A stretch of 6,272 bases of DNA from Euryarchaeota archaeon UBA549 (GTDB taxonomy: Archaea > Thermoplasmatota > Poseidoniia > Poseidoniales > Poseidoniaceae), in assembly GCA_002495645.1 (NCBI GenBank), contig DAGF01000055.1, positions 1-6,272 of the forward strand, read 5' to 3'. Below are positions 1-6,034 of this stretch, in pieces. The notes under the pieces are model-generated. The model saw nothing but the letters and a program-made list of their open reading frames with translations. It searched no databases and was not told where the DNA came from. The first letter of the stretch is position 1, and every line of letters begins with the position of its first letter. Position numbers and translations under genes: made by a program.

Positions 1-1325
1 GGTTCAAAGAAACCGTTGACAATCAGGCCCATGGCTTCCTCTTCGGTGAAGCCCCGACTCATCAGGTAGAACAGTTGGTCGCCCGACACCTTGGAGACGC
101 TGGCCTCGTGTTCAAGGTCAGCCGACGGATTCCCGATTTCCATGGTGGGGTAGGTATCCGAGCGTGAATCGCTGTCGAGCATGAGGGCGTCGCAGACAAT
201 CTTGGAGCGACACCCGTGGGACTTGGGCGTCACCTGAAGCATGCCTCGGTACGACGAGCGTCCCCCGTTCTTGGAGATGGACTTCGAGAGAATGTTGGAG
301 GTGGTGTTGGGGGCGAGGTGGTGGACTTTGGCACCTGCATCTTGGTGCTGACCGGCTCCGGCATACGCCACGGAAATGACCTCGGCGTGGGCGCCTTCAC
401 CCTTGAGCAAGACAGCGGGGTACTTCATCGTCAATTTGGAGCCGATGTTGCCGTCAACCCACTCAACAGTAGCGTTTTCGTGAGCCACTCCGCGCTTCGT
501 GACGAGGTTGTAAACGTTGGCCGACCAATTCTGAATGGTGGAGTAGCGGATTTTTGCATCCTTCATGGCGATGAGTTCCACAACAGCGGAGTGCAGGGAA
601 TCGGTGGAGTACGTGGGCGCCGTGCAGCCTTCGACGTAGTGGATGCTGCTGCCTTCGTCCGCGATGATGAGGGTGCGCTCAAACTGACCCATGTTTTGGG
701 CGTTGATTCGGAAATAAGCCTGAACGGGCATCTCAACATGGACCCCTTTTGGCACGTAAATGAACGACCCACCCGACCACACGGCCGTGTTCAAGGCCGA
801 GAATTTGTTATCGCTGTAGGGAATCACGGTACCGAAGTACTGCTTCACGATTTCGGGGTGTTCCTTGAGGCCGCTGTCCATGTCCAGGAACAACACACCC
901 TGGGCTTCGAGGTCTTCTCGGATGGAGTGGTAAACGGCCTCGGATTCGTATTGTGCGGTGACACCGCCAAGCCACTTTTGCTCAGCCTCGGGAATGCCCA
1001 ATCGGTCAAAGGTGTTCTTAATGTCGTCTGGAACATCGTCCCAGTCCTTTTCCGTGGCGTCCGAAGAACGGAGGAAGTAGGTCACGTTATCGAAATCAAT
1101 GTTGTTGAGTTCGCCGCAGTTGCCCCAGTCGGGCATTTCGCGTTCCATGAAGTGGTGGTAGGCTTTGACACGAATATCCGTCATCCATTCCGGTTCGTTC
1201 TTGAGCGCAGAAATGTCTCGAACAACCTGCTCGGAGAGACCTTTGTCAAAGCGAATGGTGGCGTTCTCCGGGTCGTGAAAACCGAATTGGTAGTCGCCCA
1301 CCGCCTCTCGTGCGTCGTCACTCAT
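1..1325 (-). CDS. sufB: SufB, Fe-S cluster assembly scaffold protein (3' end outside window)
   Basis: SufB is the scaffold subunit of the SufBC2D complex, which builds Fe-S clusters in the cytoplasm using SufC ATPase activity. 441 codons are visible, read from the ATG at 1325 down to the left edge. Family members are usually about 470 residues, so only a short C-terminal piece is missing. The conserved SufB core is plain: QYESEAVYHS near residue 125, a VPKGVHVEMPVQAYFRIN stretch near 191-208, VEGCTAPTYS near 231-240, and NPSADLEHEASVSKVSGDQL near 399-418. C378 (in VCDALML) and the H406-E407 pair (in LEHEAS) have the same 29-residue spacing as E. coli Cys405 and Glu434, residues known to matter for cluster assembly. 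The start is supported by a strong Shine-Dalgarno sequence 7 bases upstream. It lies 2 bases after sufC, so the two are surely co-transcribed. A 381-codon open frame on the opposite strand is only a shadow of this gene. Confidence 0.96.
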   Translation of the reverse strand, partial: MSDDAREAVGDYQFGFHDPENATIRFDKGLSEQVVRDISALKNEPEWMTDIRVKAYHHFMEREMPDWGNCGELNNIDFDNVTYFLRSSDATEKDWDDVPDDIKNTFDRLGIPEAEQKWLGGVTAQYESEAVYHSIREDLEAQGVLFLDMDSGLKEHPEIVKQYFGTVIPYSDNKFSALNTAVWSGGSFIYVPKGVHVEMPVQAYFRINAQNMGQFERTLIIADEGSSIHYVEGCTAPTYSTDSLHSAVVELIAMKDAKIRYSTIQNWSANVYNLVTKRGVAHENATVEWVDGNIGSKLTMKYPAVLLKGEGAHAEVISVAYAGAGQHQDAGAKVHHLAPNTTSNILSKSISKNGGRSSYRGMLQVTPKSHGCRSKIVCDALMLDSDSRSDTYPTMEIGNPSADLEHEASVSKVSGDQLFYLMSRGFTEEEAMGLIVNGFFE

Positions 1326-1327
1326 GT

Positions 1328-2077
1328 TCAGGCCTCCTTGGGGGCTTCAAGCCACTCATAGCCTTGCTCTTCCAGTTTGAGCGCAAGCTCTGGTCCACCG
1401 GTTTCGACGATGGTGCCGTCGATCATCACGTGAACGAAGTGAGGTTGGACATGGTCGAGCAGGCGTTGGTAGTGGGTGATAATGAGGCAGCCTGCTTCGG
1501 GAGCGACGCTGTTGATGCCTTTTGCCACGATGCGAAGCGCATCGATGTCAAGACCCGAGTCCGTTTCGTCAAGAAGGGCGAGCGTGGGTTTGAGCAAGAG
1601 CATTTGGAGGATTTCCAATCGCTTCTTTTCTCCGCCGCTAAAACCGTCGTTCACGTAGCGAGAAAGAACGGATTTTTCCATCTCAAGGCCCTTCATGGCT
1701 GCGTTGAGTTCCTTGCGGAATTCTCGGCCCTTCAACGGCTCGTCCCGTACTGATTGGACGGATTTCTTGAGGAAGGTGCCGACTTGCACGCCAGGGATGA
1801 CGGCAGGGTACTGGAAGGAGAGGAACATGCCTGCACGGGCTCGCTCAAAGACGCTCATCTCCTCGATATTGGTGCCCATGTAGTGAATGCTTCCCTTGGT
1901 GATTTCGTAGGCGGGATGCCCCATGATGACGCTGGCAAGCGTGGATTTACCCGCACCGTTGCGACCCATGATGACGTGGATTTCGCCACGGTTGATGGTC
2001 AGACTCATGCCGTTGAGGATGGGCGTTTCATCAACGCTCACATGAAGGTCCTCAACCCGCAGGATTTCATCGGCCAT
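1328..2077 (-). CDS. sufC: SufC, Fe-S cluster assembly ATPase
   Basis: SufC is the ABC-type ATPase of the SufBCD Fe-S assembly machine; it is cytoplasmic and not a transporter. From the ATG at 2077 it has 249 residues, the usual family size of about 250. It shows Walker A GRNGAGKST (38-46), Q-loop LSFQYP with Q89, signature FSGGEKKR (146-153), Walker B LALLDETDSGLD (166-177) and switch histidine H202 in ITHYQRLL. The FSGGEKKR, DETDSGLD and THYQRLL forms are typical of SufC rather than of transport ATPases. The frame is open back to 2161, and an alternative ATG lies at 2083. I prefer 2077 (MADEILRVEDLHV) because family proteins begin about six residues before the E-D-L-H-V strand. Neither start has a well-placed Shine-Dalgarno sequence; an AAGGAG at 2105-2110 is too far upstream. 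A TATA-like element about 30 bases upstream suggests a leaderless or nearly leaderless message. Confidence 0.95.
   Translation of the reverse strand: MADEILRVEDLHVSVDETPILNGMSLTINRGEIHVIMGRNGAGKSTLASVIMGHPAYEITKGSIHYMGTNIEEMSVFERARAGMFLSFQYPAVIPGVQVGTFLKKSVQSVRDEPLKGREFRKELNAAMKGLEMEKSVLSRYVNDGFSGGEKKRLEILQMLLLKPTLALLDETDSGLDIDALRIVAKGINSVAPEAGCLIITHYQRLLDHVQPHFVHVMIDGTIVETGGPELALKLEEQGYEWLEAPKEA
1333..1339 (-). promoter_or_regulatory. Shine-Dalgarno site of sufB
   Basis: The minus strand reads AAGGAGG here, 7 bases before the sufB ATG at 1325 and inside the last codons of sufC. It is a near-perfect match to the 16S rRNA tail and fixes the sufB start. It also shows that this organism uses Shine-Dalgarno initiation for genes internal to operons. 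Confidence 0.85.
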
Positions 2078-2107
2078 GGTCATCCCTGTATCCCCGTCTC
2101 GTCTCTC

Positions 2108-2116
2108 CTTTATCAA
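2108..2116 (-). promoter_or_regulatory. Possible TATA box for the sufCB operon
   Basis: The minus strand reads TTGATAAAG, the most A+T-rich TATA-like stretch in the divergent region. Its centre is about 29 bases before the ATG at 2083 and 35 before the ATG at 2077. Archaeal TATA boxes are centred about 26-27 bases before the transcription start, so the leader would be only a few bases long. No clear purine-rich BRE is visible upstream; instead a GGGA/TCCC inverted repeat abuts it. The match to the TATA consensus is moderate. Confidence 0.35.
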
Positions 2117-2130
2117 GGGATGTAGTTCCC
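2117..2130. repeat. Short inverted repeat next to the sufC TATA-like element
   Basis: GGGA (2117-2120) and TCCC (2127-2130) form a 4-bp inverted repeat with a 6-base spacer. On its own such a short repeat would be ignored. It sits directly upstream of the putative sufC TATA box, and its spacer length is the same as in the two longer inverted repeats nearby. Confidence 0.25.
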
Positions 2131-2141
2131 ATGTGCTGACC

Positions 2142-2173
2142 GGTTTCGGGGGTGAAACCACCAGCTTGGTTTC
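2142..2173. repeat. Triple alternating inverted repeat in the divergent sufC / Nfu-like intergenic region
   Basis: Three related half-sites alternate in orientation: GGTTTC (2142-2147), GAAACCA (2154-2160) and TGGTTTC (2167-2173). The first and second pair as a perfect 6-bp inverted repeat and the second and third as a perfect 7-bp inverted repeat, each with a 6-base spacer. They lie upstream of the likely sufC promoter and 46-77 bases before the start of the Nfu-like gene. They could be operator half-sites for a dimeric regulator, or mutually exclusive hairpins if transcribed rightward. The repeats are seen directly; their function is inferred. No run of T follows them, so they do not look like a terminator. 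Confidence 0.45.
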
Positions 2174-2207
2174 CTTTGGGAGTGCGAGGGTTGAAGTTCA
2201 TCAGCCC

Positions 2208-2214
2208 GAGGGAG
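2208..2214 (+). promoter_or_regulatory. Shine-Dalgarno-like site of the Nfu-like gene
   Basis: GAGGGAG ends 4 bases before the ATG at 2219. The match is good although the spacing is short. It supports that ATG, the first in the frame. No TATA-like element is obvious on the plus strand upstream. Confidence 0.5.
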
Positions 2215-2218
2215 AGAC

Positions 2219-2692
2219 ATGGACGACGATTTGGTGGCCAAGTACGCCGCTGAAGCCAAAGCGGCCATGGAAGCTGAGGCGGCTCGCCGCGTCGCTGAGT
2301 CCACCGATCCTGATGAGGAAGATCGATTGCGGAATACATCGCTCTTTGATGTCCTTGAAACCGAACACTTTGTTCCGGCCCTTTTGGCTCGCCTGGGTGC
2401 TGTCAGGGCCGCTCTTGACGGCCACGGCGGTGGCATCGCCGTCTCCCAACTCGAGCACGAAAGCAACCAACTTGACCTCGTTCTCGACCTGACGGGAGCC
2501 TGTTTGTCCTGCGGTGCTGCACCCGGGACCCTTGAGGGAGTCAAAAACGACCTCGAGGCTGACGGCGAGATTCAACGAATTCGATTTTCGTCCGCTCTGC
2601 TGGACACCTTTGACGACCTTGGGCGTGAATTTATCCTCGCCCATGGCGCCGTTGAGTTCGTGGACCTTCCATCCGATGAAGCAGGCGAATAA
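2219..2692 (+). CDS. NifU/Nfu C-terminal-domain-like Fe-S protein
   Basis: A 157-residue acidic protein. Residues about 50-122 resemble the NifU C-terminal (Nfu) domain, which binds or carries Fe-S clusters through a CxxC pair. The family pattern of an L-x-x-D-G-G turn, a beta strand, and G-A-C-x-x-C followed by T-L-x-x-x-V is seen as LDGHGGGIAV (66-75), LTGACLSCGAAPGTLEGV (91-108) and a closing strand near 118-123. C95 and C98 are the expected cluster ligands. The usual DGG turn is HGGG here. An alanine- and glutamate-rich helical segment (about 5-40) precedes the domain, and about 30 acidic residues follow it, making the protein longer than a bare Nfu domain. It is transcribed divergently from sufCB, fitting a role in delivering clusters built by Suf. 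The next gene begins 41 bases downstream. The likely role is Fe-S carrier or scaffold; which proteins receive the cluster cannot be told. Confidence 0.82.
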   Translation: MDDDLVAKYAAEAKAAMEAEAARRVAESTDPDEEDRLRNTSLFDVLETEHFVPALLARLGAVRAALDGHGGGIAVSQLEHESNQLDLVLDLTGACLSCGAAPGTLEGVKNDLEADGEIQRIRFSSALLDTFDDLGREFILAHGAVEFVDLPSDEAGE

Positions 2693-2733
2693 TCGGCCGA
2701 GCCTTTGAAAAAAGACGCACATGAGGCCGTGGC

Positions 2734-4962
2734 ATGACCGCTTGGGGTGACGACAGGCGGGACGACCCCACCCCCTGCAGGGACCAAGACCACGGCCGAT
2801 TCGAAATCACGCAGCGGGACGGGCGGGCTCGCTTGGGCCGCTTGCACACCCGCCACGGTGTGTTGGAAACTCCGGCTCTTTTGCCGGTCGTCAACCCCAA
2901 CATTCGGACGATAGAACCCCGTGTCATGTGGGACAAATACGGCATTCAAGCCCTCATAACAAACTCCTACATCATGTGGAAGCACGAGGACCTCCGCACG
3001 GTTGCTCAAGCCGATGGTGTTCACCAACTCCTTGACTTTCCCGGCGTCATCATGACGGATTCTGGCACCTTCCAGTCCTACGTCTACGGAGATGTGGAGG
3101 TCGGCGTGGATGAAATCGTCGCCTTTCAGCGTTCCATCGGTGTTGACATCGCCACCATGTTGGATGTGTTTTCACGACCGGACATGAATGCATCAGAGGT
3201 TGAACATGCTGTGCGTGAAACCGAAGCGCGGGCTGCCCAGAGCATCAAGGCTGCAGAAGACACGATGCTCAACGGGCCTATTCAGGGCGGCGTATTCAGA
3301 GAGCTGCGTCATATCTCTGCTCAACTCATGGGCCAGCATCCCTTCGCTGTCCATCCCATCGGAGGAATCGTACCGGTGATGGAACAACAACGCTACAAGG
3401 AATACGCAAAAATCATGCTCGCAAGCCTTCCCTTGCTTCCACCCAACCGACCTGTTCACATGTTTGGTTGCGGCCACCCCATGCTGTTCCCGATGTCCAT
3501 TGCGCTGGGCGCCGACCTGTTTGATTCGGCGGCCTACGCCTTATTTGCCAGGGACGGACGCTTGCTCACCCCGTGGGGAACCGAGCGCATCGACGACCTT
3601 GTTGATTGGCCGCTGTTGATGCCCTGCGTTGCGCAATTGACGCCAGAGGACGTCCGCAAAATGAAACCGAAGGAGCGTGAGGCGATGTTGGCTCACTTCA
3701 ATCTCGAAGTCACCCTTGCCGAACTCGCTCGCTGCAAACAAGCGGTTCGTGATGGGAAGATTTGGCAACTCGCCGAACAAAGAAGCCATCAACATCCTGC
3801 TCTTCGGGAGGCCTTCCTTTGGCTCACCACGCCCCCGACCATGGAGCGCAACGTACGACCGGACCGGTTTTACACCGACCGGGACGCCGCACGGGACCGA
3901 GACCGAGACCAAGGCATGTGGGAAGACGCTTGGGATTGGGTGGTTTGGAGTCAGTTGACGCCACGTACAGGTGGCGTATTGTGGGGTGGTGATGACACGT
4001 TTGGCCGACCGCATGTCGCCAAAGCACGACGCACACTCCAGCTGCGTTGGCAAGCCCGTGAAGGCACCGACCGCGTGGTCGTTTTCCACGGCATTCGAGG
4101 GCCGTTTCGTGAACGCATCAACGAGGTATTGGAGTGGCTCAAGACGCATCATCCGACCCTTCAAGCGGTCATTTTGACACCGCTCGGTCTCGTCCCTGCT
4201 TCACTGGAAGACCTCAACCCCTTCGCCCACTTGGATGCGCCCCCTTGGGTGCTTCGCCATCAACCTGAACACGATTGGATCCGCAGAGAACTCGACCGTT
4301 TGGGTCTCCACGGCCAAGCCTTTGCCACCGTGGATGTTCACGGTGATGGAATGAAACAGCGCTTGGCGGGAGCCCTTGAAGAACTGGGATTGTCAAACGA
4401 GATTCACCAACCGATTTCCGATGAACATCGTGAGCAAGCACGGGCCTCTCTACGAACCGACCAAGGCGTCGACAAATTGTCCGTTCTTCTCAACGTCGAC
4501 CGCCCTTCAGCCGAGCGCGTGATGAACGGCACCACCTTTGTGGTCAATCGTGAGGGGCGGATGAAGAACATCAACGACGCCGACGGCGTCCATTTGTTCA
4601 GCCCGCGTTTGCGAGACGGTGGCCTGTCCATGGCCACCGCTGGTGCGCAAGCCTTGCTGGAAACACGCACCGAGCCGCTGCCAACCTCGCTGCCCCGAAC
4701 CGAATGGTGGGGGCACGGCTCGAAGGGTCCCGCCGTGGTGGTGGTCGACCAAGACGCCGAACCCTTTGTTCGCAAGGGCCGCAACGTGTTCCACGGCTTC
4801 GTGCTGGCATGCGACCCTTGGCTGGCACCTGGAGAAGCCTGCATCATCACCAACGAAAAAGGGAACTTCCTCGGCCACGGTGTGTCCCAATGCACGTCCA
4901 CAGAAATGGCCGCTTTCACCAAAGGCATCGCTGTGAAAACTCGGGGCGGCTACGAAGGTTGA
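2734..4962 (+). CDS. tgtA: Archaeosine tRNA-guanine(15) transglycosylase, extended form with ArcS-like middle region and PUA domain
   Basis: The family replaces guanine at position 15 of the tRNA D-arm with preQ0, the first tRNA step toward archaeosine. The catalytic barrel spans about residues 22-360. Recognisable pieces are TPALLPVVNPNIRTI (46-60), MTDSGTFQSYVYGDVEV (107-123), GPIQGGVFRELR (181-192), HPIGGIVPVME (207-217) and FGCGHPMLFPMSIALGADLFDSAAYALFARDGRLLTPWGT (244-283, cited as landmarks). D109 and D264 match Pyrococcus catalytic D95 and D249. The zinc ligands (Pyrococcus C279, C281, C284, H307) appear as L294, M296, V299 and F322. Residues about 370-440 are charged and unrecognised. 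About 445-560 resemble the ArcS core (LTPLGLVPASLEDLNPF, 481-497). About 580-645 look like the TGT C2 domain, and 666-738 are a PUA domain (VRKGRNVFHGFV). At 742 residues it is well above the roughly 500-580 usual for TgtA. The start has GAGG 7 bases upstream, and no later start precedes the conserved region. Substrate preference is inferred from family membership. Confidence 0.9.
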   Translation: MTAWGDDRRDDPTPCRDQDHGRFEITQRDGRARLGRLHTRHGVLETPALLPVVNPNIRTIEPRVMWDKYGIQALITNSYIMWKHEDLRTVAQADGVHQLLDFPGVIMTDSGTFQSYVYGDVEVGVDEIVAFQRSIGVDIATMLDVFSRPDMNASEVEHAVRETEARAAQSIKAAEDTMLNGPIQGGVFRELRHISAQLMGQHPFAVHPIGGIVPVMEQQRYKEYAKIMLASLPLLPPNRPVHMFGCGHPMLFPMSIALGADLFDSAAYALFARDGRLLTPWGTERIDDLVDWPLLMPCVAQLTPEDVRKMKPKEREAMLAHFNLEVTLAELARCKQAVRDGKIWQLAEQRSHQHPALREAFLWLTTPPTMERNVRPDRFYTDRDAARDRDRDQGMWEDAWDWVVWSQLTPRTGGVLWGGDDTFGRPHVAKARRTLQLRWQAREGTDRVVVFHGIRGPFRERINEVLEWLKTHHPTLQAVILTPLGLVPASLEDLNPFAHLDAPPWVLRHQPEHDWIRRELDRLGLHGQAFATVDVHGDGMKQRLAGALEELGLSNEIHQPISDEHREQARASLRTDQGVDKLSVLLNVDRPSAERVMNGTTFVVNREGRMKNINDADGVHLFSPRLRDGGLSMATAGAQALLETRTEPLPTSLPRTEWWGHGSKGPAVVVVDQDAEPFVRKGRNVFHGFVLACDPWLAPGEACIITNEKGNFLGHGVSQCTSTEMAAFTKGIAVKTRGGYEG

Positions 4963-5013
4963 ACCGCCCACGCAACGAAAGGCTTCATGGGTCGTCGTCC
5001 ATCACATGAGGCC

Positions 5014-5020
5014 GGAGAGG
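5014..5020 (+). promoter_or_regulatory. Shine-Dalgarno site that decides the ABC ATPase start
   Basis: GGAGAGG lies just before the ATG at 5024, with the core GGAG 6 bases away. The frame also has an earlier ATG at 5006, but that codon has no Shine-Dalgarno sequence at a useful distance and would put this site inside the gene. It therefore favours 5024. The site sits between two GGCC tetramers that could pair weakly around it. Confidence 0.6.
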
Positions 5021-5023
5021 CCC

Positions 5024-6034
5024 ATGGTGGATGAACCGATCATCCAAACCAAATCGCTCACCAAGGCATACGGCCCGCACATCGCTCTTGAGAACCTCAA
5101 CATCAACATCCCACGAGGCGCCACTGGATTGCTCGGCCAAAACGGGGCGGGCAAATCCACCTTCCTGAAGACCATCCTCGGTTTGATTCAAGCAACTTCG
5201 GGCGAAGGAACGGTGCTGGGCTACGACATCCGAAACCAAGGCGTAGAGATTCGTCAGCGCATCGGCTACATGCCAGAATACGATGCACTCAACCCCGACA
5301 TGGACGCCATCCACCAAGTCCGATATTCGGGAGAATTGCTCGGCATGAACCCCGTTGTGGCGATGAATCGCGCCCACGAAGCGCTCCAATTTGTCGGAAT
5401 TGGCGAGCAACGCTACCGAGAAATCGGGAGTTTTTCCACCGGCATGAAACAAGCGACAAAATTGGCCTGCGCCATCATTCACGACCCGGATTTACTCATC
5501 GCCGATGAACCCTCAAACGGCCTCGACATGAAGGCGAGGGAATTCATGATCTCCACGCTCAACACCATGGTCAACGACGCCAACCGCTCCATCTTGATGG
5601 CGAGCCACCTCATGGACGATGTTGAGCGGGTTTGCGAGAACATCATTCTGCTTCACAAAGGCACGTTGGCAGCACAAGGAAAAATTGAGGACTTGAAAGC
5701 CATTGACCGAGAAATCGAAATTCATGTCTGGGGCGGTGCAACGCCACTGGAACAACGCTTGCTCGACCAAGGTTTCCGGGTTCGCAGAGAAGGCCGCGTC
5801 ATGCGAATCGCCCACACCAGCGAAGACACGACCACGAGCATTCTCCAGGCAGCCGCTGATGTCGGCGCTCAAATCAGGCGAATGCACGAATACGAGGCGT
5901 CGCTTGAAGACCTCTTCTTGGCCATTATGGACAACCTCGGCTACAGCGTTAAATCAAGCGACGACCTGCTGAAATCACCGATTGAGGCAAGGCGGGTTGA
6001 CGCCCCAGAATCCATGGGAGGTGGCGCAGCGTGA
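5024..6034 (+). CDS. ABC transporter ATP-binding protein, ABC-2 exporter type
   Basis: A 336-residue nucleotide-binding subunit that would power a membrane permease from the cytoplasmic side. It shows Walker A GQNGAGKST (38-46), a Q-loop region GYMPEYDAL (81-89), a signature in the form FSTGMKQ (137-143), Walker B LLIADEPSNGLD (157-168) and switch histidine H195 in MASHLMDDVERVC. The MPE form in place of a Q-loop glutamine, and the F-S-T/x-G-M/x-K-Q signature, are common in ATPases of the ABC-2 (CcmA/NatA-like) exporters. Residues about 225-300 form the extra C-terminal domain typical of that group (EASLEDLFLAIM near 291-302). Beyond it is a tail of about 35 residues with no recognised fold. 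Its stop overlaps the start of the next gene, a likely permease, by 4 bases, so the two are translationally coupled. The substrate cannot be told. A longer version from 5006 adds only six residues (MRPERP). Confidence 0.92.
   Translation: MVDEPIIQTKSLTKAYGPHIALENLNINIPRGATGLLGQNGAGKSTFLKTILGLIQATSGEGTVLGYDIRNQGVEIRQRIGYMPEYDALNPDMDAIHQVRYSGELLGMNPVVAMNRAHEALQFVGIGEQRYREIGSFSTGMKQATKLACAIIHDPDLLIADEPSNGLDMKAREFMISTLNTMVNDANRSILMASHLMDDVERVCENIILLHKGTLAAQGKIEDLKAIDREIEIHVWGGATPLEQRLLDQGFRVRREGRVMRIAHTSEDTTTSILQAAADVGAQIRRMHEYEASLEDLFLAIMDNLGYSVKSSDDLLKSPIEARRVDAPESMGGGAA
6016..6023 (+). promoter_or_regulatory. Shine-Dalgarno site of the downstream permease gene
   Basis: GGGAGGTG ends 7 bases before the GTG at 6031. 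It is an almost full complement of the archaeal 16S rRNA tail (CACCTCC) and makes the GTG start convincing over the later ATG at 6082. It lies inside the end of the ATPase gene and encodes part of its glycine-rich tail. Confidence 0.8.

Noticed and set aside
216..1361. A 381-codon open frame on the plus strand, opposite sufB
   Set aside because: It lies wholly antisense to sufB apart from its last few codons. The sufB frame has clear family motifs, and the antisense translation has no recognisable domain, no start signal and a composition expected from a shadow frame in G+C-rich DNA.
2703..2713. A+T-rich stretch TTTGAAAAAAG before the transglycosylase as a TATA box
   Set aside because: The spacing would suit a leaderless start at 2734, but the match to an archaeal TATA box is poor. 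A GAGG at proper distance suggests ordinary internal initiation instead.
2201..2722. A 173-codon minus-strand frame opposite the Nfu-like gene
   Set aside because: The plus-strand frame carries the CxxC Nfu-like motif and a Shine-Dalgarno-like site. The minus frame shows no family features.
3541..4164. A 207-codon minus-strand frame opposite the transglycosylase
   Set aside because: It is entirely inside a gene whose conserved domains run through this stretch, so it is a shadow frame.
4404..4971. Overlapping minus-strand frames of 174 and 154 codons opposite the transglycosylase C2 and PUA domains
   Set aside because: The plus strand has strong PUA and C2 similarity here. The two minus frames conflict with each other and have no recognisable content.
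4963..5023. Possible terminator or promoter between the transglycosylase and the ABC ATPase
   Set aside because: Only weak 4-base inverted repeats (ATGG/CCAT, GGCC/GGCC) and no T-run or TATA-like element are present. I therefore treat the genes as probably co-transcribed.
5006..5023. The upstream ATG at 5006 as the start of the ABC ATPase
   Set aside because: It has no Shine-Dalgarno sequence, and the GGAGAGG before 5024 would then be inside the gene. The extra six residues do not match the family N-terminus.
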